Shown here: positions 35,679 through 50,066 of the stretch, one piece after another
Numbering within the stretch: the first letter of the stretch is position 1
Layout: every line of letters begins with the position of its first letter
Assembly: GCF_048569485.1 (NCBI RefSeq)
Contig: NW_027442056.1
Span: 62,001 to 126,000 of the forward strand
Direction of reading: 5' to 3'
DNA length: 64,000 nucleotides
Source: Anomaloglossus baeobatrachus
Lineage: Eukaryota > Chordata > Amphibia > Anura > Aromobatidae
The notes under the pieces: generated by a model
Seen by the model: the letters and a program-made list of their open reading frames with translations, nothing else
The model's database searches: none
What the model was told of the DNA's origin: nothing
Made by a program: the position numbers and the translations under genes

Positions 35679-36798
35679 CTTCTTAACCCAGTTTCCAAAA
35701 GCAGAACTCGATTCACCTGATTCATATTAGCCCGATTAGCGAATTGAAATGAATTTTTATCTAACACACTTTTTACTTGCTTTATTCATCCAAATAGCAA
35801 ACTCATCACCACTCAACTTCACCAACTCTGCTATGTCCCGTGCAGTATCTTGTTGTCAGTCTAATCTAGATCATGTGTAATTGAATGGAATAGATCCCTT
35901 TTGGACAAAGTGGAGTCAGATGCTGCAGTGACCACAGGTGTGAGAGGATCTACAATTGGCATCTGGTGTTATCTCTCTGCTTCCACTCCAAATAAAGTTA
36001 CCTGTTGTTACCTGAACGTCAAATACTAAGAATGGGCGGCCTATGAAAGAATTAGTACTTTCATTAAGTATACTAAACCGGCTAATTGGGAATAGACAAA
36101 CTGTAAAAAGCCCTCTGAGAAAGCCCCTCTCTAACCTTTGTTAGTAAGCTTTTCTGTAGCCTGCCTGTTGATGTATTTTCGGTTTGAACAGTGCACAACA
36201 TGAAGAGACGGAACACTGGCGGCTTGTCACAATGCCCCCCGATGACATCACAATAGCGCTGCTGCCTAGAAAACAAGCTGCGCAGAAGAAGTTGTTCTTT
36301 GGGTGGGAGGGTGGGCTAGTGGAAGGAGGGGGCAATCTCTTTTTTTCCCGGGTGGTAGGGGGATGACAGGAGAAGGGAAGCGGGTGGTGAGAAAGGTACA
36401 GAGGGCAGGGTTTGGGGGCTGGGAAGGAAAGGGAAAAGATTAGGGTTTGGGGATGATGAAAGGGCTTTCTACGGGTAAGGATGGCAAAGGGTGGCAGTGA
36501 CGGAAAGTCAGGCAACCTGTCCTGTCCGTCTTTTTGTATCGTGAATTGGAAAGACTGCAAGGGGGAGGGGAGTTGCTTGCGCCCTAAAGGAGGAGTTATT
36601 CAGATTCATTGCAGTGGGCGGCGGCTGCAAAACGCACCATTCTTCTTGTTTTTGCTCTGCAAAGCAGCCTTTTCAAGGGTTGGCTTGGGTGACAAAATGT
36701 CTTGTGTAGGCGTGGGTTTGTCTCCCTCTCGCTCTCTCTCCCTAAGATGTGTCCGGCATAGGCCAGGGTGCCACTCGAGGCCCAAACCAATTCTGGTT

Positions 36799-36986
36799 AT
36801 CGCTTCTCGGCCTTTTGGCTAAGATCAAGTGTAGTATCTGTTCTTATCAGTTTAATATCTGATACGTCCCCTATCTGGGGACCATATATTAAATGGATTT
36901 TTAGAACAGGGAGATGGAAAAAGAGCTTGCTCTGTCCACTCCACGCATTGACCTGGTATTGCAGTACCTCCAGGAACGGTGCACCC
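36799..36986 (+). ncRNA. RNU2: U2 snRNA, copy 28
   Basis: Full length, no difference from copy 1 seen. Confidence 0.97.
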
Positions 36987-38106
36987 CTTCTTAACCCAGT
37001 TTCCAAAAGCAGAACTCGATTCACCTGATTCATATTAGCCCGATTAGCGAATTGAAATGAATTTTTATCTAACACACTTTTTACTTGCTTTATTCATCCA
37101 AATAGCAAACTCATCACCACTCAACTTCACCAACTCTGCTATGTCCCGTGCAGTATCTTGTTGTCAGTCTAATCTAGATCATGTGTAATTGAATGGAATA
37201 GATCCCTTTTGGACAAAGTGGAGTCAGATGCTGCAGTGACCACAGGTGTGAGAGGATCTACAATTGGCATCTGGTGTTATCTCTCTGCTTCCACTCCAAA
37301 TAAAGTTACCTGTTGTTACCTGAACGTCAAATACTAAGAATGGGCGGCCTATGAAAGAATTAGTACTTTCATTAAGTATACTAAACCGGCTAATTGGGAA
37401 TAGACAAACTGTAAAAAGCCCTCTGAGAAAGCCCCTCTCTAACCTTTGTTAGTAAGCTTTTCTGTAGCCTGCCTGTTGATGTATTTTCGGTTTGAACAGT
37501 GCACAACATGAAGAGACGGAACACTGGCGGCTTGTCACAATGCCCCCCGATGACATCACAATAGCGCTGCTGCCTAGAAAACAAGCTGCGCAGAAGAAGT
37601 TGTTCTTTGGGTGGGAGGGTGGGCTAGTGGAAGGAGGGGGCAATCTCTTTTTTTCCCGGGTGGTAGGGGGATGACAGGAGAAGGGAAGCGGGTGGTGAGA
37701 AAGGTACAGAGGGCAGGGTTTGGGGGCTGGGAAGGAAAGGGAAAAGATTAGGGTTTGGGGATGATGAAAGGGCTTTCTACGGGTAAGGATGGCAAAGGGT
37801 GGCAGTGACGGAAAGTCAGGCAACCTGTCCTGTCCGTCTTTTTGTATCGTGAATTGGAAAGACTGCAAGGGGGAGGGGAGTTGCTTGCGCCCTAAAGGAG
37901 GAGTTATTCAGATTCATTGCAGTGGGCGGCGGCTGCAAAACGCACCATTCTTCTTGTTTTTGCTCTGCAAAGCAGCCTTTTCAAGGGTTGGCTTGGGTGA
38001 CAAAATGTCTTGTGTAGGCGTGGGTTTGTCTCCCTCTCGCTCTCTCTCCCTAAGATGTGTCCGGCATAGGCCAGGGTGCCACTCGAGGCCCAAACCAATT
38101 CTGGTT

Positions 38107-38294
38107 ATCGCTTCTCGGCCTTTTGGCTAAGATCAAGTGTAGTATCTGTTCTTATCAGTTTAATATCTGATACGTCCCCTATCTGGGGACCATATATTAA
38201 ATGGATTTTTAGAACAGGGAGATGGAAAAAGAGCTTGCTCTGTCCACTCCACGCATTGACCTGGTATTGCAGTACCTCCAGGAACGGTGCACCC
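38107..38294 (+). ncRNA. RNU2: U2 snRNA, copy 29
   Basis: Full length, no difference from copy 1 seen. Confidence 0.97.
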
Positions 38295-39414
38295 CTTCTT
38301 AACCCAGTTTCCAAAAGCAGAACTCGATTCACCTGATTCATATTAGCCCGATTAGCGAATTGAAATGAATTTTTATCTAACACACTTTTTACTTGCTTTA
38401 TTCATCCAAATAGCAAACTCATCACCACTCAACTTCACCAACTCTGCTATGTCCCGTGCAGTATCTTGTTGTCAGTCTAATCTAGATCATGTGTAATTGA
38501 ATGGAATAGATCCCTTTTGGACAAAGTGGAGTCAGATGCTGCAGTGACCACAGGTGTGAGAGGATCTACAATTGGCATCTGGTGTTATCTCTCTGCTTCC
38601 ACTCCAAATAAAGTTACCTGTTGTTACCTGAACGTCAAATACTAAGAATGGGCGGCCTATGAAAGAATTAGTACTTTCATTAAGTATACTAAACCGGCTA
38701 ATTGGGAATAGACAAACTGTAAAAAGCCCTCTGAGAAAGCCCCTCTCTAACCTTTGTTAGTAAGCTTTTCTGTAGCCTGCCTGTTGATGTATTTTCGGTT
38801 TGAACAGTGCACAACATGAAGAGACGGAACACTGGCGGCTTGTCACAATGCCCCCCGATGACATCACAATAGCGCTGCTGCCTAGAAAACAAGCTGCGCA
38901 GAAGAAGTTGTTCTTTGGGTGGGAGGGTGGGCTAGTGGAAGGAGGGGGCAATCTCTTTTTTTCCCGGGTGGTAGGGGGATGACAGGAGAAGGGAAGCGGG
39001 TGGTGAGAAAGGTACAGAGGGCAGGGTTTGGGGGCTGGGAAGGAAAGGGAAAAGATTAGGGTTTGGGGATGATGAAAGGGCTTTCTACGGGTAAGGATGG
39101 CAAAGGGTGGCAGTGACGGAAAGTCAGGCAACCTGTCCTGTCCGTCTTTTTGTATCGTGAATTGGAAAGACTGCAAGGGGGAGGGGAGTTGCTTGCGCCC
39201 TAAAGGAGGAGTTATTCAGATTCATTGCAGTGGGCGGCGGCTGCAAAACGCACCATTCTTCTTGTTTTTGCTCTGCAAAGCAGCCTTTTCAAGGGTTGGC
39301 TTGGGTGACAAAATGTCTTGTGTAGGCGTGGGTTTGTCTCCCTCTCGCTCTCTCTCCCTAAGATGTGTCCGGCATAGGCCAGGGTGCCACTCGAGGCCCA
39401 AACCAATTCTGGTT

Positions 39415-39602
39415 ATCGCTTCTCGGCCTTTTGGCTAAGATCAAGTGTAGTATCTGTTCTTATCAGTTTAATATCTGATACGTCCCCTATCTGGGGACCA
39501 TATATTAAATGGATTTTTAGAACAGGGAGATGGAAAAAGAGCTTGCTCTGTCCACTCCACGCATTGACCTGGTATTGCAGTACCTCCAGGAACGGTGCAC
39601 CC
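39415..39602 (+). ncRNA. RNU2: U2 snRNA, copy 30
   Basis: Full length, same as copy 1. A private G-to-A lies at 40206, shortly before the G-quadruplex motif of the next spacer. Confidence 0.97.
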
Positions 39603-40722
39603 CTTCTTAACCCAGTTTCCAAAAGCAGAACTCGATTCACCTGATTCATATTAGCCCGATTAGCGAATTGAAATGAATTTTTATCTAACACACTTTTTAC
39701 TTGCTTTATTCATCCAAATAGCAAACTCATCACCACTCAACTTCACCAACTCTGCTATGTCCCGTGCAGTATCTTGTTGTCAGTCTAATCTAGATCATGT
39801 GTAATTGAATGGAATAGATCCCTTTTGGACAAAGTGGAGTCAGATGCTGCAGTGACCACAGGTGTGAGAGGATCTACAATTGGCATCTGGTGTTATCTCT
39901 CTGCTTCCACTCCAAATAAAGTTACCTGTTGTTACCTGAACGTCAAATACTAAGAATGGGCGGCCTATGAAAGAATTAGTACTTTCATTAAGTATACTAA
40001 ACCGGCTAATTGGGAATAGACAAACTGTAAAAAGCCCTCTGAGAAAGCCCCTCTCTAACCTTTGTTAGTAAGCTTTTCTGTAGCCTGCCTGTTGATGTAT
40101 TTTCGGTTTGAACAGTGCACAACATGAAGAGACGGAACACTGGCGGCTTGTCACAATGCCCCCCGATGACATCACAATAGCGCTGCTGCCTAGAAAACAA
40201 GCTGCACAGAAGAAGTTGTTCTTTGGGTGGGAGGGTGGGCTAGTGGAAGGAGGGGGCAATCTCTTTTTTTCCCGGGTGGTAGGGGGATGACAGGAGAAGG
40301 GAAGCGGGTGGTGAGAAAGGTACAGAGGGCAGGGTTTGGGGGCTGGGAAGGAAAGGGAAAAGATTAGGGTTTGGGGATGATGAAAGGGCTTTCTACGGGT
40401 AAGGATGGCAAAGGGTGGCAGTGACGGAAAGTCAGGCAACCTGTCCTGTCCGTCTTTTTGTATCGTGAATTGGAAAGACTGCAAGGGGGAGGGGAGTTGC
40501 TTGCGCCCTAAAGGAGGAGTTATTCAGATTCATTGCAGTGGGCGGCGGCTGCAAAACGCACCATTCTTCTTGTTTTTGCTCTGCAAAGCAGCCTTTTCAA
40601 GGGTTGGCTTGGGTGACAAAATGTCTTGTGTAGGCGTGGGTTTGTCTCCCTCTCGCTCTCTCTCCCTAAGATGTGTCCGGCATAGGCCAGGGTGCCACTC
40701 GAGGCCCAAACCAATTCTGGTT

Positions 40723-40910
40723 ATCGCTTCTCGGCCTTTTGGCTAAGATCAAGTGTAGTATCTGTTCTTATCAGTTTAATATCTGATACGTCCCCTATCT
40801 GGGGACCATATATTAAATGGATTTTTAGAACAGGGAGATGGAAAAAGAGCTTGCTCTGTCCACTCCACGCATTGACCTGGTATTGCAGTACCTCCAGGAA
40901 CGGTGCACCC
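40723..40910 (+). ncRNA. RNU2: U2 snRNA, copy 31
   Basis: Full length, no difference from copy 1 seen. Confidence 0.97.
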
Positions 40911-42030
40911 CTTCTTAACCCAGTTTCCAAAAGCAGAACTCGATTCACCTGATTCATATTAGCCCGATTAGCGAATTGAAATGAATTTTTATCTAACACA
41001 CTTTTTACTTGCTTTATTCATCCAAATAGCAAACTCATCACCACTCAACTTCACCAACTCTGCTATGTCCCGTGCAGTATCTTGTTGTCAGTCTAATCTA
41101 GATCATGTGTAATTGAATGGAATAGATCCCTTTTGGACAAAGTGGAGTCAGATGCTGCAGTGACCACAGGTGTGAGAGGATCTACAATTGGCATCTGGTG
41201 TTATCTCTCTGCTTCCACTCCAAATAAAGTTACCTGTTGTTACCTGAACGTCAAATACTAAGAATGGGCGGCCTATGAAAGAATTAGTACTTTCATTAAG
41301 TATACTAAACCGGCTAATTGGGAATAGACAAACTGTAAAAAGCCCTCTGAGAAAGCCCCTCTCTAACCTTTGTTAGTAAGCTTTTCTGTAGCCTGCCTGT
41401 TGATGTATTTTCGGTTTGAACAGTGCACAACATGAAGAGACGGAACACTGGCGGCTTGTCACAATGCCCCCCGATGACATCACAATAGCGCTGCTGCCTA
41501 GAAAACAAGCTGCGCAGAAGAAGTTGTTCTTTGGGTGGGAGGGTGGGCTAGTGGAAGGAGGGGGCAATCTCTTTTTTTCCCGGGTGGTAGGGGGATGACA
41601 GGAGAAGGGAAGCGGGTGGTGAGAAAGGTACAGAGGGCAGGGTTTGGGGGCTGGGAAGGAAAGGGAAAAGATTAGGGTTTGGGGATGATGAAAGGGCTTT
41701 CTACGGGTAAGGATGGCAAAGGGTGGCAGTGACGGAAAGTCAGGCAACCTGTCCTGTCCGTCTTTTTGTATCGTGAATTGGAAAGACTGCAAGGGGGAGG
41801 GGAGTTGCTTGCGCCCTAAAGGAGGAGTTATTCAGATTCATTGCAGTGGGCGGCGGCTGCAAAACGCACCATTCTTCTTGTTTTTGCTCTGCAAAGCAGC
41901 CTTTTCAAGGGTTGGCTTGGGTGACAAAATGTCTTGTGTAGGCGTGGGTTTGTCTCCCTCTCGCTCTCTCTCCCTAAGATGTGTCCGGCATAGGCCAGGG
42001 TGCCACTCGAGGCCCAAACCAATTCTGGTT

Positions 42031-42218
42031 ATCGCTTCTCGGCCTTTTGGCTAAGATCAAGTGTAGTATCTGTTCTTATCAGTTTAATATCTGATACGTC
42101 CCCTATCTGGGGACCATATATTAAATGGATTTTTAGAACAGGGAGATGGAAAAAGAGCTTGCTCTGTCCACTCCACGCATTGACCTGGTATTGCAGTACC
42201 TCCAGGAACGGTGCACCC
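42031..42218 (+). ncRNA. RNU2: U2 snRNA, copy 32
   Basis: Full length, no difference from copy 1 seen. Confidence 0.97.
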
Positions 42219-43338
42219 CTTCTTAACCCAGTTTCCAAAAGCAGAACTCGATTCACCTGATTCATATTAGCCCGATTAGCGAATTGAAATGAATTTTTAT
42301 CTAACACACTTTTTACTTGCTTTATTCATCCAAATAGCAAACTCATCACCACTCAACTTCACCAACTCTGCTATGTCCCGTGCAGTATCTTGTTGTCAGT
42401 CTAATCTAGATCATGTGTAATTGAATGGAATAGATCCCTTTTGGACAAAGTGGAGTCAGATGCTGCAGTGACCACAGGTGTGAGAGGATCTACAATTGGC
42501 ATCTGGTGTTATCTCTCTGCTTCCACTCCAAATAAAGTTACCTGTTGTTACCTGAACGTCAAATACTAAGAATGGGCGGCCTATGAAAGAATTAGTACTT
42601 TCATTAAGTATACTAAACCGGCTAATTGGGAATAGACAAACTGTAAAAAGCCCTCTGAGAAAGCCCCTCTCTAACCTTTGTTAGTAAGCTTTTCTGTAGC
42701 CTGCCTGTTGATGTATTTTCGGTTTGAACAGTGCACAACATGAAGAGACGGAACACTGGCGGCTTGTCACAATGCCCCCCGATGACATCACAATAGCGCT
42801 GCTGCCTAGAAAACAAGCTGCGCAGAAGAAGTTGTTCTTTGGGTGGGAGGGTGGGCTAGTGGAAGGAGGGGGCAATCTCTTTTTTTCCCGGGTGGTAGGG
42901 GGATGACAGGAGAAGGGAAGCGGGTGGTGAGAAAGGTACAGAGGGCAGGGTTTGGGGGCTGGGAAGGAAAGGGAAAAGATTAGGGTTTGGGGATGATGAA
43001 AGGGCTTTCTACGGGTAAGGATGGCAAAGGGTGGCAGTGACGGAAAGTCAGGCAACCTGTCCTGTCCGTCTTTTTGTATCGTGAATTGGAAAGACTGCAA
43101 GGGGGAGGGGAGTTGCTTGCGCCCTAAAGGAGGAGTTATTCAGATTCATTGCAGTGGGCGGCGGCTGCAAAACGCACCATTCTTCTTGTTTTTGCTCTGC
43201 AAAGCAGCCTTTTCAAGGGTTGGCTTGGGTGACAAAATGTCTTGTGTAGGCGTGGGTTTGTCTCCCTCTCGCTCTCTCTCCCTAAGATGTGTCCGGCATA
43301 GGCCAGGGTGCCACTCGAGGCCCAAACCAATTCTGGTT

Positions 43339-43526
43339 ATCGCTTCTCGGCCTTTTGGCTAAGATCAAGTGTAGTATCTGTTCTTATCAGTTTAATATCT
43401 GATACGTCCCCTATCTGGGGACCATATATTAAATGGATTTTTAGAACAGGGAGATGGAAAAAGAGCTTGCTCTGTCCACTCCACGCATTGACCTGGTATT
43501 GCAGTACCTCCAGGAACGGTGCACCC
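43339..43526 (+). ncRNA. RNU2: U2 snRNA, copy 33
   Basis: Full length, same as copy 1. The downstream spacer has a private A-to-C at 44063. Confidence 0.97.
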
Positions 43527-44646
43527 CTTCTTAACCCAGTTTCCAAAAGCAGAACTCGATTCACCTGATTCATATTAGCCCGATTAGCGAATTGAAATGA
43601 ATTTTTATCTAACACACTTTTTACTTGCTTTATTCATCCAAATAGCAAACTCATCACCACTCAACTTCACCAACTCTGCTATGTCCCGTGCAGTATCTTG
43701 TTGTCAGTCTAATCTAGATCATGTGTAATTGAATGGAATAGATCCCTTTTGGACAAAGTGGAGTCAGATGCTGCAGTGACCACAGGTGTGAGAGGATCTA
43801 CAATTGGCATCTGGTGTTATCTCTCTGCTTCCACTCCAAATAAAGTTACCTGTTGTTACCTGAACGTCAAATACTAAGAATGGGCGGCCTATGAAAGAAT
43901 TAGTACTTTCATTAAGTATACTAAACCGGCTAATTGGGAATAGACAAACTGTAAAAAGCCCTCTGAGAAAGCCCCTCTCTAACCTTTGTTAGTAAGCTTT
44001 TCTGTAGCCTGCCTGTTGATGTATTTTCGGTTTGAACAGTGCACAACATGAAGAGACGGAACCCTGGCGGCTTGTCACAATGCCCCCCGATGACATCACA
44101 ATAGCGCTGCTGCCTAGAAAACAAGCTGCGCAGAAGAAGTTGTTCTTTGGGTGGGAGGGTGGGCTAGTGGAAGGAGGGGGCAATCTCTTTTTTTCCCGGG
44201 TGGTAGGGGGATGACAGGAGAAGGGAAGCGGGTGGTGAGAAAGGTACAGAGGGCAGGGTTTGGGGGCTGGGAAGGAAAGGGAAAAGATTAGGGTTTGGGG
44301 ATGATGAAAGGGCTTTCTACGGGTAAGGATGGCAAAGGGTGGCAGTGACGGAAAGTCAGGCAACCTGTCCTGTCCGTCTTTTTGTATCGTGAATTGGAAA
44401 GACTGCAAGGGGGAGGGGAGTTGCTTGCGCCCTAAAGGAGGAGTTATTCAGATTCATTGCAGTGGGCGGCGGCTGCAAAACGCACCATTCTTCTTGTTTT
44501 TGCTCTGCAAAGCAGCCTTTTCAAGGGTTGGCTTGGGTGACAAAATGTCTTGTGTAGGCGTGGGTTTGTCTCCCTCTCGCTCTCTCTCCCTAAGATGTGT
44601 CCGGCATAGGCCAGGGTGCCACTCGAGGCCCAAACCAATTCTGGTT

Positions 44647-44834
44647 ATCGCTTCTCGGCCTTTTGGCTAAGATCAAGTGTAGTATCTGTTCTTATCAGTT
44701 TAATATCTGATACGTCCCCTATCTGGGGACCATATATTAAATGGATTTTTAGAACAGGGAGATGGAAAAAGAGCTTGCTCTGTCCACTCCACGCATTGAC
44801 CTGGTATTGCAGTACCTCCAGGAACGGTGCACCC
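44647..44834 (+). ncRNA. RNU2: U2 snRNA, copy 34
   Basis: Full length, no difference from copy 1 seen. Confidence 0.97.
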
Positions 44835-45954
44835 CTTCTTAACCCAGTTTCCAAAAGCAGAACTCGATTCACCTGATTCATATTAGCCCGATTAGCGAAT
44901 TGAAATGAATTTTTATCTAACACACTTTTTACTTGCTTTATTCATCCAAATAGCAAACTCATCACCACTCAACTTCACCAACTCTGCTATGTCCCGTGCA
45001 GTATCTTGTTGTCAGTCTAATCTAGATCATGTGTAATTGAATGGAATAGATCCCTTTTGGACAAAGTGGAGTCAGATGCTGCAGTGACCACAGGTGTGAG
45101 AGGATCTACAATTGGCATCTGGTGTTATCTCTCTGCTTCCACTCCAAATAAAGTTACCTGTTGTTACCTGAACGTCAAATACTAAGAATGGGCGGCCTAT
45201 GAAAGAATTAGTACTTTCATTAAGTATACTAAACCGGCTAATTGGGAATAGACAAACTGTAAAAAGCCCTCTGAGAAAGCCCCTCTCTAACCTTTGTTAG
45301 TAAGCTTTTCTGTAGCCTGCCTGTTGATGTATTTTCGGTTTGAACAGTGCACAACATGAAGAGACGGAACACTGGCGGCTTGTCACAATGCCCCCCGATG
45401 ACATCACAATAGCGCTGCTGCCTAGAAAACAAGCTGCGCAGAAGAAGTTGTTCTTTGGGTGGGAGGGTGGGCTAGTGGAAGGAGGGGGCAATCTCTTTTT
45501 TTCCCGGGTGGTAGGGGGATGACAGGAGAAGGGAAGCGGGTGGTGAGAAAGGTACAGAGGGCAGGGTTTGGGGGCTGGGAAGGAAAGGGAAAAGATTAGG
45601 GTTTGGGGATGATGAAAGGGCTTTCTACGGGTAAGGATGGCAAAGGGTGGCAGTGACGGAAAGTCAGGCAACCTGTCCTGTCCGTCTTTTTGTATCGTGA
45701 ATTGGAAAGACTGCAAGGGGGAGGGGAGTTGCTTGCGCCCTAAAGGAGGAGTTATTCAGATTCATTGCAGTGGGCGGCGGCTGCAAAACGCACCATTCTT
45801 CTTGTTTTTGCTCTGCAAAGCAGCCTTTTCAAGGGTTGGCTTGGGTGACAAAATGTCTTGTGTAGGCGTGGGTTTGTCTCCCTCTCGCTCTCTCTCCCTA
45901 AGATGTGTCCGGCATAGGCCAGGGTGCCACTCGAGGCCCAAACCAATTCTGGTT

Positions 45955-46142
45955 ATCGCTTCTCGGCCTTTTGGCTAAGATCAAGTGTAGTATCTGTTCT
46001 TATCAGTTTAATATCTGATACGTCCCCTATCTGGGGACCATATATTAAATGGATTTTTAGAACAGGGAGATGGAAAAAGAGCTTGCTCTGTCCACTCCAC
46101 GCATTGACCTGGTATTGCAGTACCTCCAGGAACGGTGCACCC
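45955..46142 (+). ncRNA. RNU2: U2 snRNA, copy 35
   Basis: Full length, no difference from copy 1 seen. Confidence 0.97.
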
Positions 46143-47262
46143 CTTCTTAACCCAGTTTCCAAAAGCAGAACTCGATTCACCTGATTCATATTAGCCCGAT
46201 TAGCGAATTGAAATGAATTTTTATCTAACACACTTTTTACTTGCTTTATTCATCCAAATAGCAAACTCATCACCACTCAACTTCACCAACTCTGCTATGT
46301 CCCGTGCAGTATCTTGTTGTCAGTCTAATCTAGATCATGTGTAATTGAATGGAATAGATCCCTTTTGGACAAAGTGGAGTCAGATGCTGCAGTGACCACA
46401 GGTGTGAGAGGATCTACAATTGGCATCTGGTGTTATCTCTCTGCTTCCACTCCAAATAAAGTTACCTGTTGTTACCTGAACGTCAAATACTAAGAATGGG
46501 CGGCCTATGAAAGAATTAGTACTTTCATTAAGTATACTAAACCGGCTAATTGGGAATAGACAAACTGTAAAAAGCCCTCTGAGAAAGCCCCTCTCTAACC
46601 TTTGTTAGTAAGCTTTTCTGTAGCCTGCCTGTTGATGTATTTTCGGTTTGAACAGTGCACAACATGAAGAGACGGAACACTGGCGGCTTGTCACAATGCC
46701 CCCCGATGACATCACAATAGCGCTGCTGCCTAGAAAACAAGCTGCGCAGAAGAAGTTGTTCTTTGGGTGGGAGGGTGGGCTAGTGGAAGGAGGGGGCAAT
46801 CTCTTTTTTTCCCGGGTGGTAGGGGGATGACAGGAGAAGGGAAGCGGGTGGTGAGAAAGGTACAGAGGGCAGGGTTTGGGGGCTGGGAAGGAAAGGGAAA
46901 AGATTAGGGTTTGGGGATGATGAAAGGGCTTTCTACGGGTAAGGATGGCAAAGGGTGGCAGTGACGGAAAGTCAGGCAACCTGTCCTGTCCGTCTTTTTG
47001 TATCGTGAATTGGAAAGACTGCAAGGGGGAGGGGAGTTGCTTGCGCCCTAAAGGAGGAGTTATTCAGATTCATTGCAGTGGGCGGCGGCTGCAAAACGCA
47101 CCATTCTTCTTGTTTTTGCTCTGCAAAGCAGCCTTTTCAAGGGTTGGCTTGGGTGACAAAATGTCTTGTGTAGGCGTGGGTTTGTCTCCCTCTCGCTCTC
47201 TCTCCCTAAGATGTGTCCGGCATAGGCCAGGGTGCCACTCGAGGCCCAAACCAATTCTGGTT

Positions 47263-47450
47263 ATCGCTTCTCGGCCTTTTGGCTAAGATCAAGTGTAGTA
47301 TCTGTTCTTATCAGTTTAATATCTGATACGTCCCCTATCTGGGGACCATATATTAAATGGATTTTTAGAACAGGGAGATGGAAAAAGAGCTTGCTCTGTC
47401 CACTCCACGCATTGACCTGGTATTGCAGTACCTCCAGGAACGGTGCACCC
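47263..47450 (+). ncRNA. RNU2: U2 snRNA, copy 36
   Basis: Full length, no difference from copy 1 seen. Confidence 0.97.
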
Positions 47451-48570
47451 CTTCTTAACCCAGTTTCCAAAAGCAGAACTCGATTCACCTGATTCATATT
47501 AGCCCGATTAGCGAATTGAAATGAATTTTTATCTAACACACTTTTTACTTGCTTTATTCATCCAAATAGCAAACTCATCACCACTCAACTTCACCAACTC
47601 TGCTATGTCCCGTGCAGTATCTTGTTGTCAGTCTAATCTAGATCATGTGTAATTGAATGGAATAGATCCCTTTTGGACAAAGTGGAGTCAGATGCTGCAG
47701 TGACCACAGGTGTGAGAGGATCTACAATTGGCATCTGGTGTTATCTCTCTGCTTCCACTCCAAATAAAGTTACCTGTTGTTACCTGAACGTCAAATACTA
47801 AGAATGGGCGGCCTATGAAAGAATTAGTACTTTCATTAAGTATACTAAACCGGCTAATTGGGAATAGACAAACTGTAAAAAGCCCTCTGAGAAAGCCCCT
47901 CTCTAACCTTTGTTAGTAAGCTTTTCTGTAGCCTGCCTGTTGATGTATTTTCGGTTTGAACAGTGCACAACATGAAGAGACGGAACACTGGCGGCTTGTC
48001 ACAATGCCCCCCGATGACATCACAATAGCGCTGCTGCCTAGAAAACAAGCTGCGCAGAAGAAGTTGTTCTTTGGGTGGGAGGGTGGGCTAGTGGAAGGAG
48101 GGGGCAATCTCTTTTTTTCCCGGGTGGTAGGGGGATGACAGGAGAAGGGAAGCGGGTGGTGAGAAAGGTACAGAGGGCAGGGTTTGGGGGCTGGGAAGGA
48201 AAGGGAAAAGATTAGGGTTTGGGGATGATGAAAGGGCTTTCTACGGGTAAGGATGGCAAAGGGTGGCAGTGACGGAAAGTCAGGCAACCTGTCCTGTCCG
48301 TCTTTTTGTATCGTGAATTGGAAAGACTGCAAGGGGGAGGGGAGTTGCTTGCGCCCTAAAGGAGGAGTTATTCAGATTCATTGCAGTGGGCGGCGGCTGC
48401 AAAACGCACCATTCTTCTTGTTTTTGCTCTGCAAAGCAGCCTTTTCAAGGGTTGGCTTGGGTGACAAAATGTCTTGTGTAGGCGTGGGTTTGTCTCCCTC
48501 TCGCTCTCTCTCCCTAAGATGTGTCCGGCATAGGCCAGGGTGCCACTCGAGGCCCAAACCAATTCTGGTT

Positions 48571-48758
48571 ATCGCTTCTCGGCCTTTTGGCTAAGATCAA
48601 GTGTAGTATCTGTTCTTATCAGTTTAATATCTGATACGTCCCCTATCTGGGGACCATATATTAAATGGATTTTTAGAACAGGGAGATGGAAAAAGAGCTT
48701 GCTCTGTCCACTCCACGCATTGACCTGGTATTGCAGTACCTCCAGGAACGGTGCACCC
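48571..48758 (+). ncRNA. RNU2: U2 snRNA, copy 37
   Basis: Full length, no difference from copy 1 seen. Confidence 0.97.
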
Positions 48759-49878
48759 CTTCTTAACCCAGTTTCCAAAAGCAGAACTCGATTCACCTGA
48801 TTCATATTAGCCCGATTAGCGAATTGAAATGAATTTTTATCTAACACACTTTTTACTTGCTTTATTCATCCAAATAGCAAACTCATCACCACTCAACTTC
48901 ACCAACTCTGCTATGTCCCGTGCAGTATCTTGTTGTCAGTCTAATCTAGATCATGTGTAATTGAATGGAATAGATCCCTTTTGGACAAAGTGGAGTCAGA
49001 TGCTGCAGTGACCACAGGTGTGAGAGGATCTACAATTGGCATCTGGTGTTATCTCTCTGCTTCCACTCCAAATAAAGTTACCTGTTGTTACCTGAACGTC
49101 AAATACTAAGAATGGGCGGCCTATGAAAGAATTAGTACTTTCATTAAGTATACTAAACCGGCTAATTGGGAATAGACAAACTGTAAAAAGCCCTCTGAGA
49201 AAGCCCCTCTCTAACCTTTGTTAGTAAGCTTTTCTGTAGCCTGCCTGTTGATGTATTTTCGGTTTGAACAGTGCACAACATGAAGAGACGGAACACTGGC
49301 GGCTTGTCACAATGCCCCCCGATGACATCACAATAGCGCTGCTGCCTAGAAAACAAGCTGCGCAGAAGAAGTTGTTCTTTGGGTGGGAGGGTGGGCTAGT
49401 GGAAGGAGGGGGCAATCTCTTTTTTTCCCGGGTGGTAGGGGGATGACAGGAGAAGGGAAGCGGGTGGTGAGAAAGGTACAGAGGGCAGGGTTTGGGGGCT
49501 GGGAAGGAAAGGGAAAAGATTAGGGTTTGGGGATGATGAAAGGGCTTTCTACGGGTAAGGATGGCAAAGGGTGGCAGTGACGGAAAGTCAGGCAACCTGT
49601 CCTGTCCGTCTTTTTGTATCGTGAATTGGAAAGACTGCAAGGGGGAGGGGAGTTGCTTGCGCCCTAAAGGAGGAGTTATTCAGATTCATTGCAGTGGGCG
49701 GCGGCTGCAAAACGCACCATTCTTCTTGTTTTTGCTCTGCAAAGCAGCCTTTTCAAGGGTTGGCTTGGGTGACAAAATGTCTTGTGTAGGCGTGGGTTTG
49801 TCTCCCTCTCGCTCTCTCTCCCTAAGATGTGTCCGGCATAGGCCAGGGTGCCACTCGAGGCCCAAACCAATTCTGGTT

Positions 49879-50066
49879 ATCGCTTCTCGGCCTTTTGGCT
49901 AAGATCAAGTGTAGTATCTGTTCTTATCAGTTTAATATCTGATACGTCCCCTATCTGGGGACCATATATTAAATGGATTTTTAGAACAGGGAGATGGAAA
50001 AAGAGCTTGCTCTGTCCACTCCACGCATTGACCTGGTATTGCAGTACCTCCAGGAACGGTGCACCC
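49879..50066 (+). ncRNA. RNU2: U2 snRNA, copy 38
   Basis: Full length, no difference from copy 1 seen. Confidence 0.97.
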